Below, piece by piece: positions 1 to 5,344 of a DNA stretch of 5,344 bases. How positions within the stretch are numbered: position 1 is the stretch's first letter; each line of letters starts with the position of its first letter. Both the position numbers and the translations under genes were made by a program. Location: NCBI GenBank assembly GCA_031431235.1, contig JANPDA010000227.1, positions 1-5,344 on the forward strand. Direction: 5' to 3'. The notes under the pieces were generated by a model. That model did not search any database and had not been told where the DNA came from. It saw only the letters and a program-made list of their open reading frames with translations. Source of the stretch: JANNSW01 sp031431235. GTDB taxonomy: Bacteria > Pseudomonadota > Alphaproteobacteria > Rhizobiales > Hyphomicrobiaceae.

Positions 1-1208
1 AGGTCACCAACTCGGGCACCATCCGCAGCCTCACGACCCCGGGCAAATTCGCGATCTTCGCGGGCGATACGAGCGGCGTCGAGCAGATCGTCAACCGCGG
101 CACGATCATAGGCGACATTCAGCTCGGCGGCGACAACGACACCTTCACCAACTTCCAGAAGGTCGGCACGAAGACGATCGCGGGCAAGGTGCAGGGCACC
201 ATCGACCTCGGCACTGGCAACGATACCATGAACGGTGGCGCCAATGCCGAGACGGTCAAGGACGGCAACGGCGCCGACAGCTACAAGCTCGGCGGCGGCA
301 ATGACACCTATATCGCGATCGGCTCGACACTCGGCAATGACGGCATCGATACCGTCGACGGCGGCACGGGCATCGACACATATGATGCAAGCGGTGCTAC
401 CAACGACGTAGGCGTGAACTTGGGCATGGTCTCCTTCTTCTTTGGCTTTTACCCCGCACTGTCGGCATGGGGGGCCGATATCAGTGGCGAAGCCATCGAT
501 TTGAATGCCACCCCGAGCATCACTGACCGCGTCACGGGCTTTGAGAACGTTGAGGGCGGCAGCGGCAATGACGATATCCGGGGCTCAGCCGGCGCGAATC
601 TCCTCGAAGGCAATGGCGGAGGTGACTTCCTCGCCGGCCAAGCTGGCAACGACACTTTGCGCGGAGGTAACAATGATGACGATTTGTATGGAGGGATTGG
701 TAACGACCTGCTCGAGGGCGGCGATGGCGAAGATCTTCTTTATGGAGATGAAGGTGTGATTCAATCCGATCTGGGCAAGGGCAACGACACCCTCGCCGGC
801 GGTGCTGGCCAGGACCGCTTCTGGGGAGGCCTCGGCAAGGACTTGCTGACCGGCGGAACGGAGGACGACTATTTCAAATTCAATTCCAAGGCCGACAGCG
901 GCGTGACGGCGGCGACGCGCGATACCATCACCGATTTTGAAGGCAGTGGCGCCGCGGGCGGGGATCGGATTGATCTCAGAGATATCGACGCCGACGAACG
1001 CGCGATCTCTCCAATGGATCAGGAGTTCACAGTCACCGCCAACGATGGCTTCGGAGCGTTCGTCGCCGGCCAAGCGGCCAAGCTCCGCTTCGAGATCACG
1101 TCCGCAGGCACCATCATCTACGGCGAGACCACCGGCGACGGCAAAGCCGACTTCTCGATCCTCGTCAACGGCGCGCACCACTTCGAGACGGGGGATTTCT
1201 TCCTCTGA
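1..1208 (+). CDS. RTX / hemolysin-type calcium-binding protein, 5'-truncated (C-terminal ~401 residues)
   Basis: This is the C-terminal part of a secreted calcium-binding RTX protein. The frame is open from base 3 with no stop, so the true start lies left of the window; a GTG at 189 is internal, because similar Gly/Asp/Asn-rich sequence (NSGTI, NRGTIIGDIQLGGDNDTF) precedes it. Glycine- and aspartate-rich nonapeptides follow GGxGxDxUx, for example GGSGNDDIR, GQAGNDTLR, GGIGNDLLE and GGAGQDRFW. They are densest at about 555-875, with looser copies at about 207-395. After the repeats comes a serralysin-like C-terminal domain (RDTITDF, GGDRIDLRDID, ending ETGDFFL). In this family, repeats fold into a parallel beta-roll on binding Ca2+ outside the cell, and an uncleaved C-terminal signal directs type I (ABC/MFP/TolC) secretion; the terminal acidic-then-hydrophobic residues fit that. 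No protease, lipase or other catalytic domain lies in the visible part, so the activity is unknown. It could be an adhesin, a surface-layer-like protein or the tail of an enzyme. No secretion genes are adjacent. Confidence 0.9.
   Translation, partial: VTNSGTIRSLTTPGKFAIFAGDTSGVEQIVNRGTIIGDIQLGGDNDTFTNFQKVGTKTIAGKVQGTIDLGTGNDTMNGGANAETVKDGNGADSYKLGGGNDTYIAIGSTLGNDGIDTVDGGTGIDTYDASGATNDVGVNLGMVSFFFGFYPALSAWGADISGEAIDLNATPSITDRVTGFENVEGGSGNDDIRGSAGANLLEGNGGGDFLAGQAGNDTLRGGNNDDDLYGGIGNDLLEGGDGEDLLYGDEGVIQSDLGKGNDTLAGGAGQDRFWGGLGKDLLTGGTEDDYFKFNSKADSGVTAATRDTITDFEGSGAAGGDRIDLRDIDADERAISPMDQEFTVTANDGFGAFVAGQAAKLRFEITSAGTIIYGETTGDGKADFSILVNGAHHFETGDFFL
555..875 (+). repeat. RTX nonapeptide repeat block (Ca2+-binding beta-roll)
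   Basis: About ten consecutive degenerate copies of the nonapeptide GGxGxDxUx lie in frame within the RTX gene, from GGSGNDD through GGNNDDDLYGG, GGDGEDLLYG and GGAGQDRF to GGTEDDYF. An insertion of about 12 residues (around DEGVIQSDLGKG) breaks the array near 750-785, which probably separates two short beta-rolls. The repeats are conserved as protein rather than as DNA; codons vary between copies. Boundaries are approximate. Confidence 0.8.
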
Positions 1209-1243
1209 CGCCCGGCTGCCAGCCGCGAGCCTGACCCCCGAGG

Positions 1244-1263
1244 CCGGCATGGCATGATGCCGG
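1244..1263 (+). terminator. weak hairpin after the RTX gene, possible terminator
   Basis: A 7-bp perfect stem (CCGGCAT at 1244-1250 with ATGCCGG at 1257-1263) encloses a 6-base loop, 36 bases after the RTX stop codon. A smaller 5-bp hairpin (CGGCT/AGCCG, 1213-1225) precedes it. Neither is followed by a T-run, so neither is a canonical intrinsic terminator. Short GC-rich stems like these are common by chance in such DNA. No other feature is visible in the 133-base gap, and I could not identify a convincing -35/-10 pair for the next gene. Confidence 0.25.
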
Positions 1264-1328
1264 GCTGGCTTGCTATGGTGGGCTGCGAGAAGGCAGGGAT
1301 TATCGTCCCGGCCTGCAGCACTCGGCGC

Positions 1329-1334
1329 GGGGAG
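1329..1334 (+). promoter_or_regulatory. ribosome binding site GGGGAG that sets the oxidoreductase start
   Basis: GGGGAG lies 7 bases upstream of the ATG at 1342. It favours that ATG over a TTG 72 bases further upstream in the same frame, which would add a low-complexity Arg/Ala/Gly leader unlike the family. Confidence 0.6.
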
Positions 1335-1341
1335 CGACGTC

Positions 1342-2655
1342 ATGGCCAAGGCCGACATTTTCCACAAGGACTTCCAGACGAAGCCGTTCTGGTGGCACGC
1401 CTACGAGCCCAGGGCGATCGGCGAGCGCGACGTTCCCAAGCGCGCGCGCGTCGCCATCGTCGGCGCGGGCTATGCGGGGCTCTCGACGGCGATCGAGCTG
1501 ACCAAGCTCGGCGTCGAATGCGTGCTGATCGATGCGACCAGCCCCGGCTGGGGCGCTTCCACCCGCAATGGTGGCATGATCTCGGGCGGCGTGTCGGTGG
1601 GAAAACGCTACTCGGGCAAGACCACGCCCGAGGAGTTGCGCCGGCTCTATGCGGACGCCGCCGACAGTTTCTCGCTGATCGAGAAGCTGATCGCGGAGGA
1701 GGGCATCGACTGCGAGTGGACCAAATCGGGCCGCTTCGGCGGCGCCTGGGCGCCCAAGCACTACCGGGCCATGGAAGCCAAGGTCGACGACCTCAACAAT
1801 TACGCCCACTCTGGTGCCAGCATGCTGCCGCGCGAGCGCCAGCACGAGGCGATCGCCAGCGACTACTACCATGGCGGCATGCTGCTCGAGCGGGCGGCGC
1901 ACATCCATCCCGCCAAGTACTACAAGGGCCTGCTCGGCGTCGCCGAGAAGCACGGCGTCGTGATCTGCGCCAACGCGCCTGTCGAGAAGCTCGCCCAGAG
2001 CGGCACGGGCTGGCGGGTGACGACGCGGCGCGGCGAGGTCGAGGCGGGCGACGTGGTGATCGCGACCAATGGCTACACGGGCGACGTGACCCCGCAATTG
2101 CAGCGCCGCGTGGTGCCGGTCGGCAGCTACATCATCGCGACCGAGGAGATGCCCGAGGACCTCGCCTTCTCGCTGATGCCGACCAACCGCAGCATCTACG
2201 ACACGCGCCGCGTCTTGACCTACTACCGCATGTCGGGCGACCGGCGCCGGCTCATCTTCGGGGGCCGTGCGAAGTTCGGCTTCACCGAGCCGCTCGATAC
2301 CGCGCCCATTCTCTACAGGTTCATGACCGACCGCTTCCCGCAGCTGAAGGGCGTCAAGCTCACCCACGCCTGGACCGGCAACGTCGCCTTCACCTTCGAC
2401 GAGGTGCCGCACATGGGCAAGCTCGACGGCATGCACTTCGCGCTCGGCTGCAACGGCTCGGGTGTCGCCATGATGACCTATCTGGGCACCCAGACGGCGC
2501 GCAAGATCGCAGGCGTCGCCAACTATGCCTGCGCCTTCGACAATCCGGAGTTTCCGACCCATCGCCTCTACAACGGCGATCCGCGCCCGTTCCTGCCCTG
2601 GCTCGGCCGCTATTTCCGCACCCGCGACTGGCTCGACCGGCACATCGGCCTCTGA
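1342..2655 (+). CDS. FAD-dependent oxidoreductase, DAO superfamily (PuuB/glycine oxidase-like), 437 aa
   Basis: A flavoprotein that probably oxidises an amine or amino acid, as known members of the D-amino acid oxidase/PuuB group do, moving hydride to FAD and usually then to oxygen. Residues 37-64 form the N-terminal Rossmann dinucleotide-binding motif (VAIVGAGYAGLSTA, closing with acidic D64, which should contact the FAD ribose). It is followed by the family's GWGASTRNGG at 69-78, close to the GWGASGRNGG of PuuB-like proteins. Near the C-terminus, a TFDEVPHMG segment and NGSGVAMMTYLG form the second FAD-contacting region; many relatives have GHGV where this protein has GSGV. The N-terminal segment FWWHAYEP is typical of this subgroup. 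Length matches the family's usual 420-440 residues, with no signal peptide or membrane segment, so it should be cytoplasmic. The gene stands alone on its strand. The next gene converges on it with a 5-bp gap and no visible terminator. Substrate is unassigned: gamma-glutamylputrescine, glycine, sarcosine and D-amino acids are all possible, and no putrescine-pathway gene is nearby. Confidence 0.9.
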   Translation: MAKADIFHKDFQTKPFWWHAYEPRAIGERDVPKRARVAIVGAGYAGLSTAIELTKLGVECVLIDATSPGWGASTRNGGMISGGVSVGKRYSGKTTPEELRRLYADAADSFSLIEKLIAEEGIDCEWTKSGRFGGAWAPKHYRAMEAKVDDLNNYAHSGASMLPRERQHEAIASDYYHGGMLLERAAHIHPAKYYKGLLGVAEKHGVVICANAPVEKLAQSGTGWRVTTRRGEVEAGDVVIATNGYTGDVTPQLQRRVVPVGSYIIATEEMPEDLAFSLMPTNRSIYDTRRVLTYYRMSGDRRRLIFGGRAKFGFTEPLDTAPILYRFMTDRFPQLKGVKLTHAWTGNVAFTFDEVPHMGKLDGMHFALGCNGSGVAMMTYLGTQTARKIAGVANYACAFDNPEFPTHRLYNGDPRPFLPWLGRYFRTRDWLDRHIGL

Positions 2656-2660
2656 CGGGT

Positions 2661-3491
2661 TCAGCGGGCGAGGACGATTTCGGTCCCATGCAGGGCGAGC
2701 GCGCCAGCGAGCGCTTCGCCGGGTGGCTGGTCGGTCACGAGCAGGTCGACCGCGGTCAGGTCAGCAAAGCGCACCAATGCCCGGCGGCCGAATTTGGTCG
2801 CATCCGCGATGACCACGACCCGCGCCGCTCGCCCCATGAAGGCACGCTTCACCTCCGTGTCCTCGGGCGAATAGTCGAACAGCCCGTCCTCTCCGATCCC
2901 CGACGCGCCGATGATGGCGGTATCGAACCAGAGGCTCGCGATCTCGCCGACCGCCCGCGCGCCGCCGACCGCATGCTCGCGCTCGCGCACGCGCCCGCCC
3001 GGCACGTAGACTTCGACACCACTGTCGGCCAGCAAACCCGCCGCCCTGAGATTGCTGGTCACGACCTTGAGGTCGGATCGGCCGTTGAGGGCGCGCGCAA
3101 AGGCGAGCGCCGTCGTGCCGACGTCGAGGGCGAGTGTCTCGCCCGGAGCGATGAGCCGAGCCGCCTCCAGCGCAATGGCCTCCTTTGCCGCCATGTTGCG
3201 ACGCCGGCGGGCTTCGAACGCCGGTTCCAAGGGGTCGAATGCGCCGTCGTCGGCGACACGTGACAGCACGGCGCCGCCATGGGTGCGCTTCAAGGCCGTC
3301 TCGACCTCGAGCGCGGCAAGATCGCGCCTGATGGTGATCGAGGAGACGCCCATGGCAGCGGCGATGTCGCCGACGGTCATGAAGCCGGCGCCGGCCACGA
3401 GCTCGACGATGCGGGTTCGTCGCCCGGTCGGGACGAGAGCGACGGCAGCGACTGGTCCGCCAGTCTCACAGTGCTGTCGCTTCGCCCGCAT
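2661..3491 (-). CDS. DeoR/GlpR-family transcriptional repressor, 276 aa
   Basis: A DNA-binding regulator of sugar or polyol catabolism. Residues 24-74 make the DeoR-type winged helix: RRTRIVELV, then the helix-turn-helix DIAAAMGVSSITIRRDLAAL (42-61) with the family signature TIRRDL, then KRTHGGA. The rest is the DeoRC effector domain, a ribose-5-phosphate isomerase-like fold: DVGTTA (123-128), VVTSNL (143-148), VPGGRVR (163-169), DTAIIGASGI (190-199), EVKRAF (213-218) and ADATKFG (229-235). Family members usually sense a phosphorylated sugar and repress in its absence. The ATG at 3491 is the only start codon between base 3581 and the HTH, with GAGG about 10 bases before it. A start at 3581 would add about 30 uncharacteristic residues and place coding sequence over a palindrome. 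The N-terminus is still about 15 residues longer than typical. The gene is divergent from the SDR-permease operon, with a palindrome 17-32 bases upstream of its own start, so autoregulation and control of that operon are likely (inference). Confidence 0.93.
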   Translation of the reverse strand: MRAKRQHCETGGPVAAVALVPTGRRTRIVELVAGAGFMTVGDIAAAMGVSSITIRRDLAALEVETALKRTHGGAVLSRVADDGAFDPLEPAFEARRRRNMAAKEAIALEAARLIAPGETLALDVGTTALAFARALNGRSDLKVVTSNLRAAGLLADSGVEVYVPGGRVREREHAVGGARAVGEIASLWFDTAIIGASGIGEDGLFDYSPEDTEVKRAFMGRAARVVVIADATKFGRRALVRFADLTAVDLLVTDQPPGEALAGALALHGTEIVLAR

Positions 3492-3507
3492 GGAGAAATG
3501 GCCTCGA

Positions 3508-3523
3508 TGATCGTTATCGATCA
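3508..3523. promoter_or_regulatory. palindromic operator candidate 1, deoR-proximal
   Basis: TGATCG-TTAT-CGATCA is a perfect inverted repeat with 6-bp arms and a 4-bp spacer. It sits 17-32 bases upstream of the deoR-type start codon, where bound protein would block transcription or early elongation of that gene. It shares its core with a second palindrome at 3584-3599, beside the SDR start. Extending both to 22 bases gives 16 identical positions. The best guess for the ligand is the adjacent DeoR-type protein. Confidence 0.65.
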
Positions 3524-3580
3524 GATTCGCATGTCGGATGGCCCAAGTCCATCGGCTTGCGCGGCGGACTTTTTCATGCA

Positions 3581-3602
3581 TGATGATCGATATTGATCAT
3601 CA
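3581..3602. promoter_or_regulatory. palindromic operator candidate 2, SDR-proximal (22 bp)
   Basis: Arms TGATGATC (3581-3588) and GATCATCA (3595-3602) are perfect inverted repeats of 8 bp around GATATT, so 10 of 11 pairs match over 22 bp. The inner core TGATCG-ATAT-TGATCA (3584-3599) is the same motif as the palindrome at 3508-3523, with centres 76 bp apart. It ends 15 bases before the SDR ATG at 3618. It would therefore cover the promoter or the early transcribed region, which fits a repressor site. An outer CGGACT (3565-3570)/AGTCCG (3604-3609) pair is not concentric with it and may be chance. No strong -35/-10 pair can be named here. Confidence 0.7.
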
Positions 3603-3617
3603 CAGTCCGGAATGCCG

Positions 3618-4394
3618 ATGCTCGACGATCTCAAAGGCAAGCGTGCGATCGTGACCGGCGGGGCAACCGGCATCGGTGCGGCGATCTGCCGGAGCCTGGC
3701 GGGTGCCGGTGTCCAAATCGCCATTGCCGATCTCGACGCCGAAGGAGCCGGTCACCTCGCCCGCGAGCTCGGGGCAGGCGCAATCGCGGTACCGATGGAT
3801 GTCGCGCGCCGCGACAGCGTCGAATTGGGTTTCGCGGCGATCACCGGCAGGTTGGGAGGGTACGAGATCCTCTGCGCCAATGCCGGCGTGTCGACGATGC
3901 GCCTCGTCCAGGACCTTACCGACGAGGACTGGAACCTCAACATGGACGTCAACGCGCGTGGCGTGTTCCTCGCCAACCAAGCGGCCGTGCGGCACTGGCT
4001 GAGGACAGGCACCAAGGGCACGATCGTCAACACGGCCTCACTGGCGGGAAAGTGGGGCGCCCCCTGGCTCGCGCACTATTCGGCCTCCAAGTTCGCCGTC
4101 GTCGGCTTCACCCAGGGCCTCGCCCGCGAGATGGCCCCGCACGGCATTCGGGTCAACTGCGTCTGCCCGGGGTTCGTTGCGACCGGCATGCAGAGCCGCG
4201 AGGTCGAATGGGAGGCCAGCTTGCGCGGCATCTCCAGCGCAGCCGTCGTGGCCGACTATGTCGCGCAGACCCCGCTGGGCCGGCTCGAGACACCCCACGA
4301 CGTGGCCAAGACCGTGCTGTTCCTCGCCAGCGACCTCGCGGGCTTCATCACGGGCGAAGCCTTGAACGTCTCCGGCGGCGTGAGGATGGACTGA
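3618..4394 (+). CDS. short-chain dehydrogenase/reductase (classical SDR), 258 aa
   Basis: A cytoplasmic NAD(P)-dependent oxidoreductase, probably acting on a sugar, polyol or similar secondary alcohol. The classical SDR motifs are complete and correctly spaced: the cofactor motif TGGATGIG (13-20), an aspartate at the end of beta-2 (D38 in IADLD) that favours NAD over NADP, NAG (88-90), and the catalytic tetrad N112, S141, Y154 and K158 (in YSASK). The PG motif after beta-6 is present (NCVCPGFVATGM) and the C-terminus FITGEALNVSGG is typical. Length matches the usual 250 residues. I prefer the ATG at 3618 because GGA at 3609-3611 is spaced 6 bases from it; the in-frame ATG at 3612 (260 aa) abuts that GGA and has no other ribosome binding site. 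It is the first gene after the divergent control region and overlaps the permease gene by one base, so the two are co-transcribed and probably share a substrate pathway. Exact substrate cannot be assigned within this very broad family. Confidence 0.93.
   Translation: MLDDLKGKRAIVTGGATGIGAAICRSLAGAGVQIAIADLDAEGAGHLARELGAGAIAVPMDVARRDSVELGFAAITGRLGGYEILCANAGVSTMRLVQDLTDEDWNLNMDVNARGVFLANQAAVRHWLRTGTKGTIVNTASLAGKWGAPWLAHYSASKFAVVGFTQGLAREMAPHGIRVNCVCPGFVATGMQSREVEWEASLRGISSAAVVADYVAQTPLGRLETPHDVAKTVLFLASDLAGFITGEALNVSGGVRMD
4382..4385 (+). promoter_or_regulatory. ribosome binding site GAGG for the permease, inside the SDR 3' end
   Basis: GAGG lies 8 bases before the ATG at 4394, within the last codons of the SDR gene. 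It supports translation from 4394 and coupling through the TGATG stop-start overlap. Confidence 0.55.
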
Positions 4395-5218
4395 TGGCGA
4401 GTAGGGTGGCGAGGCTCGTTCGTGCTGGCGTGCCGCACACGGTGCTGACGGCGTTTTCGCTGATGATCCTGCTGCCGCTGTTGTGGATCGTGCGCGTGTC
4501 GCTGACCGACAAGCTGACCGCCTACAAGATCCCGCCCGAGATCGGCCGCCTCGGCCTCTTCAACTATGTCGACGTCTTCACCAAGTACCCTTTCGTCACC
4601 TGGTTTGCGAACTCGTTCGTCGTTGCCTTCGTCACGACCGCGATCGCGCTGCCGCTCGCGACCGCGATCGCCTATGCGTTCGCGCGCTTCGATACTGGCG
4701 GCGCCAGCTTGCGGCTCGGGTTGCTCGCCAGCCAGATGCTGGCGCCCATCATCCTGGTGCTGCCGCTGTTCGCCCTGTTCCTGGTCGCCGGGCTGATGCA
4801 GAGCCGGATCGCGCTGATCGCCGCGCATCTGACGATCTGCCTGCCGTTCCTGGCGTGGATGCTGGTCTCTTTCTTCGAAGGCGACGTCGCGCGCCTCGAG
4901 GAAGCGGCCCGCGTCGATGGTGCGACGCGTTGGCAAGCCTTCAGCAAGGTCGCCGTGCCGGTCGCGGCACCAGGCATTCTCGCCGCAGGCCTGCTCGGCT
5001 TCATCCTGTCGTGGAACGAGTTCCTGTTCGCGCTGGTGCTGTCGGGACCGCGGTCGCAAACCCTGCCGGTTGGGCTTGCGAGCCTGGAGACCCATGCCGG
5101 CGTCGAGATTGCGCCACTCGCCGCGGCAACTGTCGTATCGCTCTTGCCCGTGTTCGTGCTGCTGCCGTTCCTGCGCAAGCACCTGATCAAGGGGCTGTCG
5201 CTGGGGGCGTTGAAGTGA
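4394..5218 (+). CDS. ABC transporter permease, MalG-like (carbohydrate uptake CUT1 type), 274 aa
   Basis: An inner-membrane subunit of a binding-protein-dependent ABC importer, most like the second permease (MalG/UgpE type) of sugar, polyol or glycerol-phosphate transporters. About six hydrophobic segments are visible (roughly 16-35, 73-96, 106-132, 139-160, 194-216, 240-260). The cytoplasmic EAA loop that docks on the ATPase is intact: EEAARVDGATRWQAF followed by VPVAAPGI (169-195). Other family marks are the PLLWIVRVSLTD start, NYVDVF near 57-62, WFANSF at 70-75, SWNEFLFAL (206-214) and the end KGLSLGALK, which resembles the KGLTAGAVKG seen in MalG relatives. Length is normal for the family (270-280). 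The gene starts within the SDR stop codon, so it is translationally coupled. No binding protein, partner permease or ATPase is in the window, and 11 bp downstream a convergent toxin gene ends. It therefore either works with genes elsewhere or is a remnant of a larger operon. The open frame upstream of 4394 is the shadow of the SDR, not a fusion. Confidence 0.93.
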   Translation: MASRVARLVRAGVPHTVLTAFSLMILLPLLWIVRVSLTDKLTAYKIPPEIGRLGLFNYVDVFTKYPFVTWFANSFVVAFVTTAIALPLATAIAYAFARFDTGGASLRLGLLASQMLAPIILVLPLFALFLVAGLMQSRIALIAAHLTICLPFLAWMLVSFFEGDVARLEEAARVDGATRWQAFSKVAVPVAAPGILAAGLLGFILSWNEFLFALVLSGPRSQTLPVGLASLETHAGVEIAPLAAATVVSLLPVFVLLPFLRKHLIKGLSLGALK

Positions 5219-5229
5219 GGCGGCCAAAA

Positions 5230-5344
5230 CTATTCCTGGACAAGATCGCGGGTGATGCGGCGTTTGCCGTGAAGGATTCGCAGAATGTCCACTCTGCTGT
5301 CGTCGAACACATAGAACATAACGTAAGGTGCGATGACTTTTGCG
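5230..5344 (-). CDS. RelE/ParE-family type II toxin, C-terminal fragment (start beyond right edge)
   Basis: Reading the minus strand from the right edge gives 37 residues to a TAG at 5232-5230. They include PYVMFYVFDDSRVDILRILH, followed by GKRRITRDLVQE. This is the usual C-terminal strand pair of RelE/ParE toxins: a P-Y-x-x-F/Y-Y strand, an acidic turn, then the V-x-I-L-R-I/V-L-H-G-x-R motif. Such proteins are about 90-100 residues, so roughly 60 residues lie outside. ParE members poison DNA gyrase and RelE members cleave mRNA on the ribosome; the fragment cannot decide which. The antitoxin gene, normally just upstream of the toxin and overlapping it, would lie to the right of the window. 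It converges on the permease with an 11-bp gap and no visible terminator. The fragment is too short for certainty, but the motif is distinctive. Confidence 0.78.
   Translation of the reverse strand, partial: AKVIAPYVMFYVFDDSRVDILRILHGKRRITRDLVQE

Noticed and set aside
189..1208. RTX protein starting at the GTG at 189
   Set aside because: The frame is open to the left edge and the translated upstream part has the same Gly/Asp/Asn-rich character, so 189 is internal.
585..1367. 260-codon open frame antisense to the RTX gene
   Set aside because: The sense strand has unmistakable RTX repeats and a proper C-terminal domain; the antisense translation matches nothing I recognise.
1300..2643. 447-codon open frame antisense to the FAD oxidoreductase
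   Set aside because: No family motif, composition dominated by Ala, Arg, Gly, Val and Asp/His/Glu, and it mirrors the codon structure of the real gene on the other strand.
1254..3263. Very long + strand open frame (669 codons) across the FAD oxidoreductase and into the regulator
   Set aside because: It overlaps two genes with clear family motifs and its translation is Arg/Ala-rich with no recognisable domain; this is a shadow frame produced by GC-rich codon bias.
3492..3581. Upstream start for the DeoR-type regulator at 3581
   Set aside because: It would place coding sequence over the deoR-proximal palindrome and add about 30 residues with no family resemblance; the ATG at 3491 has an upstream GAGG and lies closer to the HTH.
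3575..3582. CATGCATG palindrome in the intergenic region
   Set aside because: Eight-base palindromes are common by chance and it is not repeated at the other operator.
3593..5218. A possible SDR-permease fusion in one 541-codon frame
   Set aside because: The part before 4394 is Arg-rich junk in a different frame from the SDR; the SDR motifs lie in the other frame and stop at 4394, where the permease begins with its own ATG and ribosome binding site.
4256..5227. 323-codon antisense frame over the permease
   Set aside because: Gln/Arg/Asp-rich translation is the expected complement of Leu/Ala-rich membrane-protein codons; no domain is visible.

Overview
The window is GC-rich and gene-dense, with no gap over 300 bases. 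Strong third-position G/C bias in all genes, together with the mix of an RTX protein, a DeoR-type regulator, an SDR dehydrogenase, an ABC sugar permease and a DAO-family oxidase, suggests an alphaproteobacterium, probably Hyphomicrobiales (Rhizobiales). That placement is inferred from style and gene content only; no phylogenetic marker is present.

Layout: (1) bases 1-1208, + strand, carry the 3' part of a large secreted RTX/hemolysin-type calcium-binding protein, open at the left edge. (2) 1209-1341 is a non-coding gap with a weak hairpin and the ribosome binding site of the next gene. (3) 1342-2655, + strand, is a FAD-dependent oxidoreductase of the DAO superfamily. (4) 2661-3491, - strand, is a DeoR/GlpR-type repressor, converging on the oxidoreductase with only 5 bp between stop codons. 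(5) 3492-3617 is a divergent control region holding two copies of a near-identical palindrome (TGATCG-N4-YGATCA), one beside each gene start. (6) 3618-4394, + strand, is a short-chain dehydrogenase/reductase. (7) 4394-5218, + strand, is a MalG-type ABC sugar permease whose start codon overlaps the SDR stop by one base. (8) 5230-5344, - strand, is the C-terminal end of a RelE/ParE-type toxin that runs off the right edge.

The most coherent unit is deoR <> SDR-permease. It looks like a small catabolic module for a sugar or polyol: the permease would help import the substrate, the SDR would oxidise it, and the DeoR protein would repress both its own gene and the SDR operon through the paired palindromes. 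The substrate cannot be read from the sequence. The permease is alone: no binding protein, partner permease or ATPase lies in the window, and a convergent toxin gene starts to appear 11 bp downstream of it. The RTX gene and the FAD oxidoreductase have no visible functional link to this module.

I see no RNA genes, CRISPR arrays, insertion sequences or phage genes, and no clear evidence of an undescribed defence or mobile system. The most useful leads are the paired operators, the orphan permease and the edge toxin.
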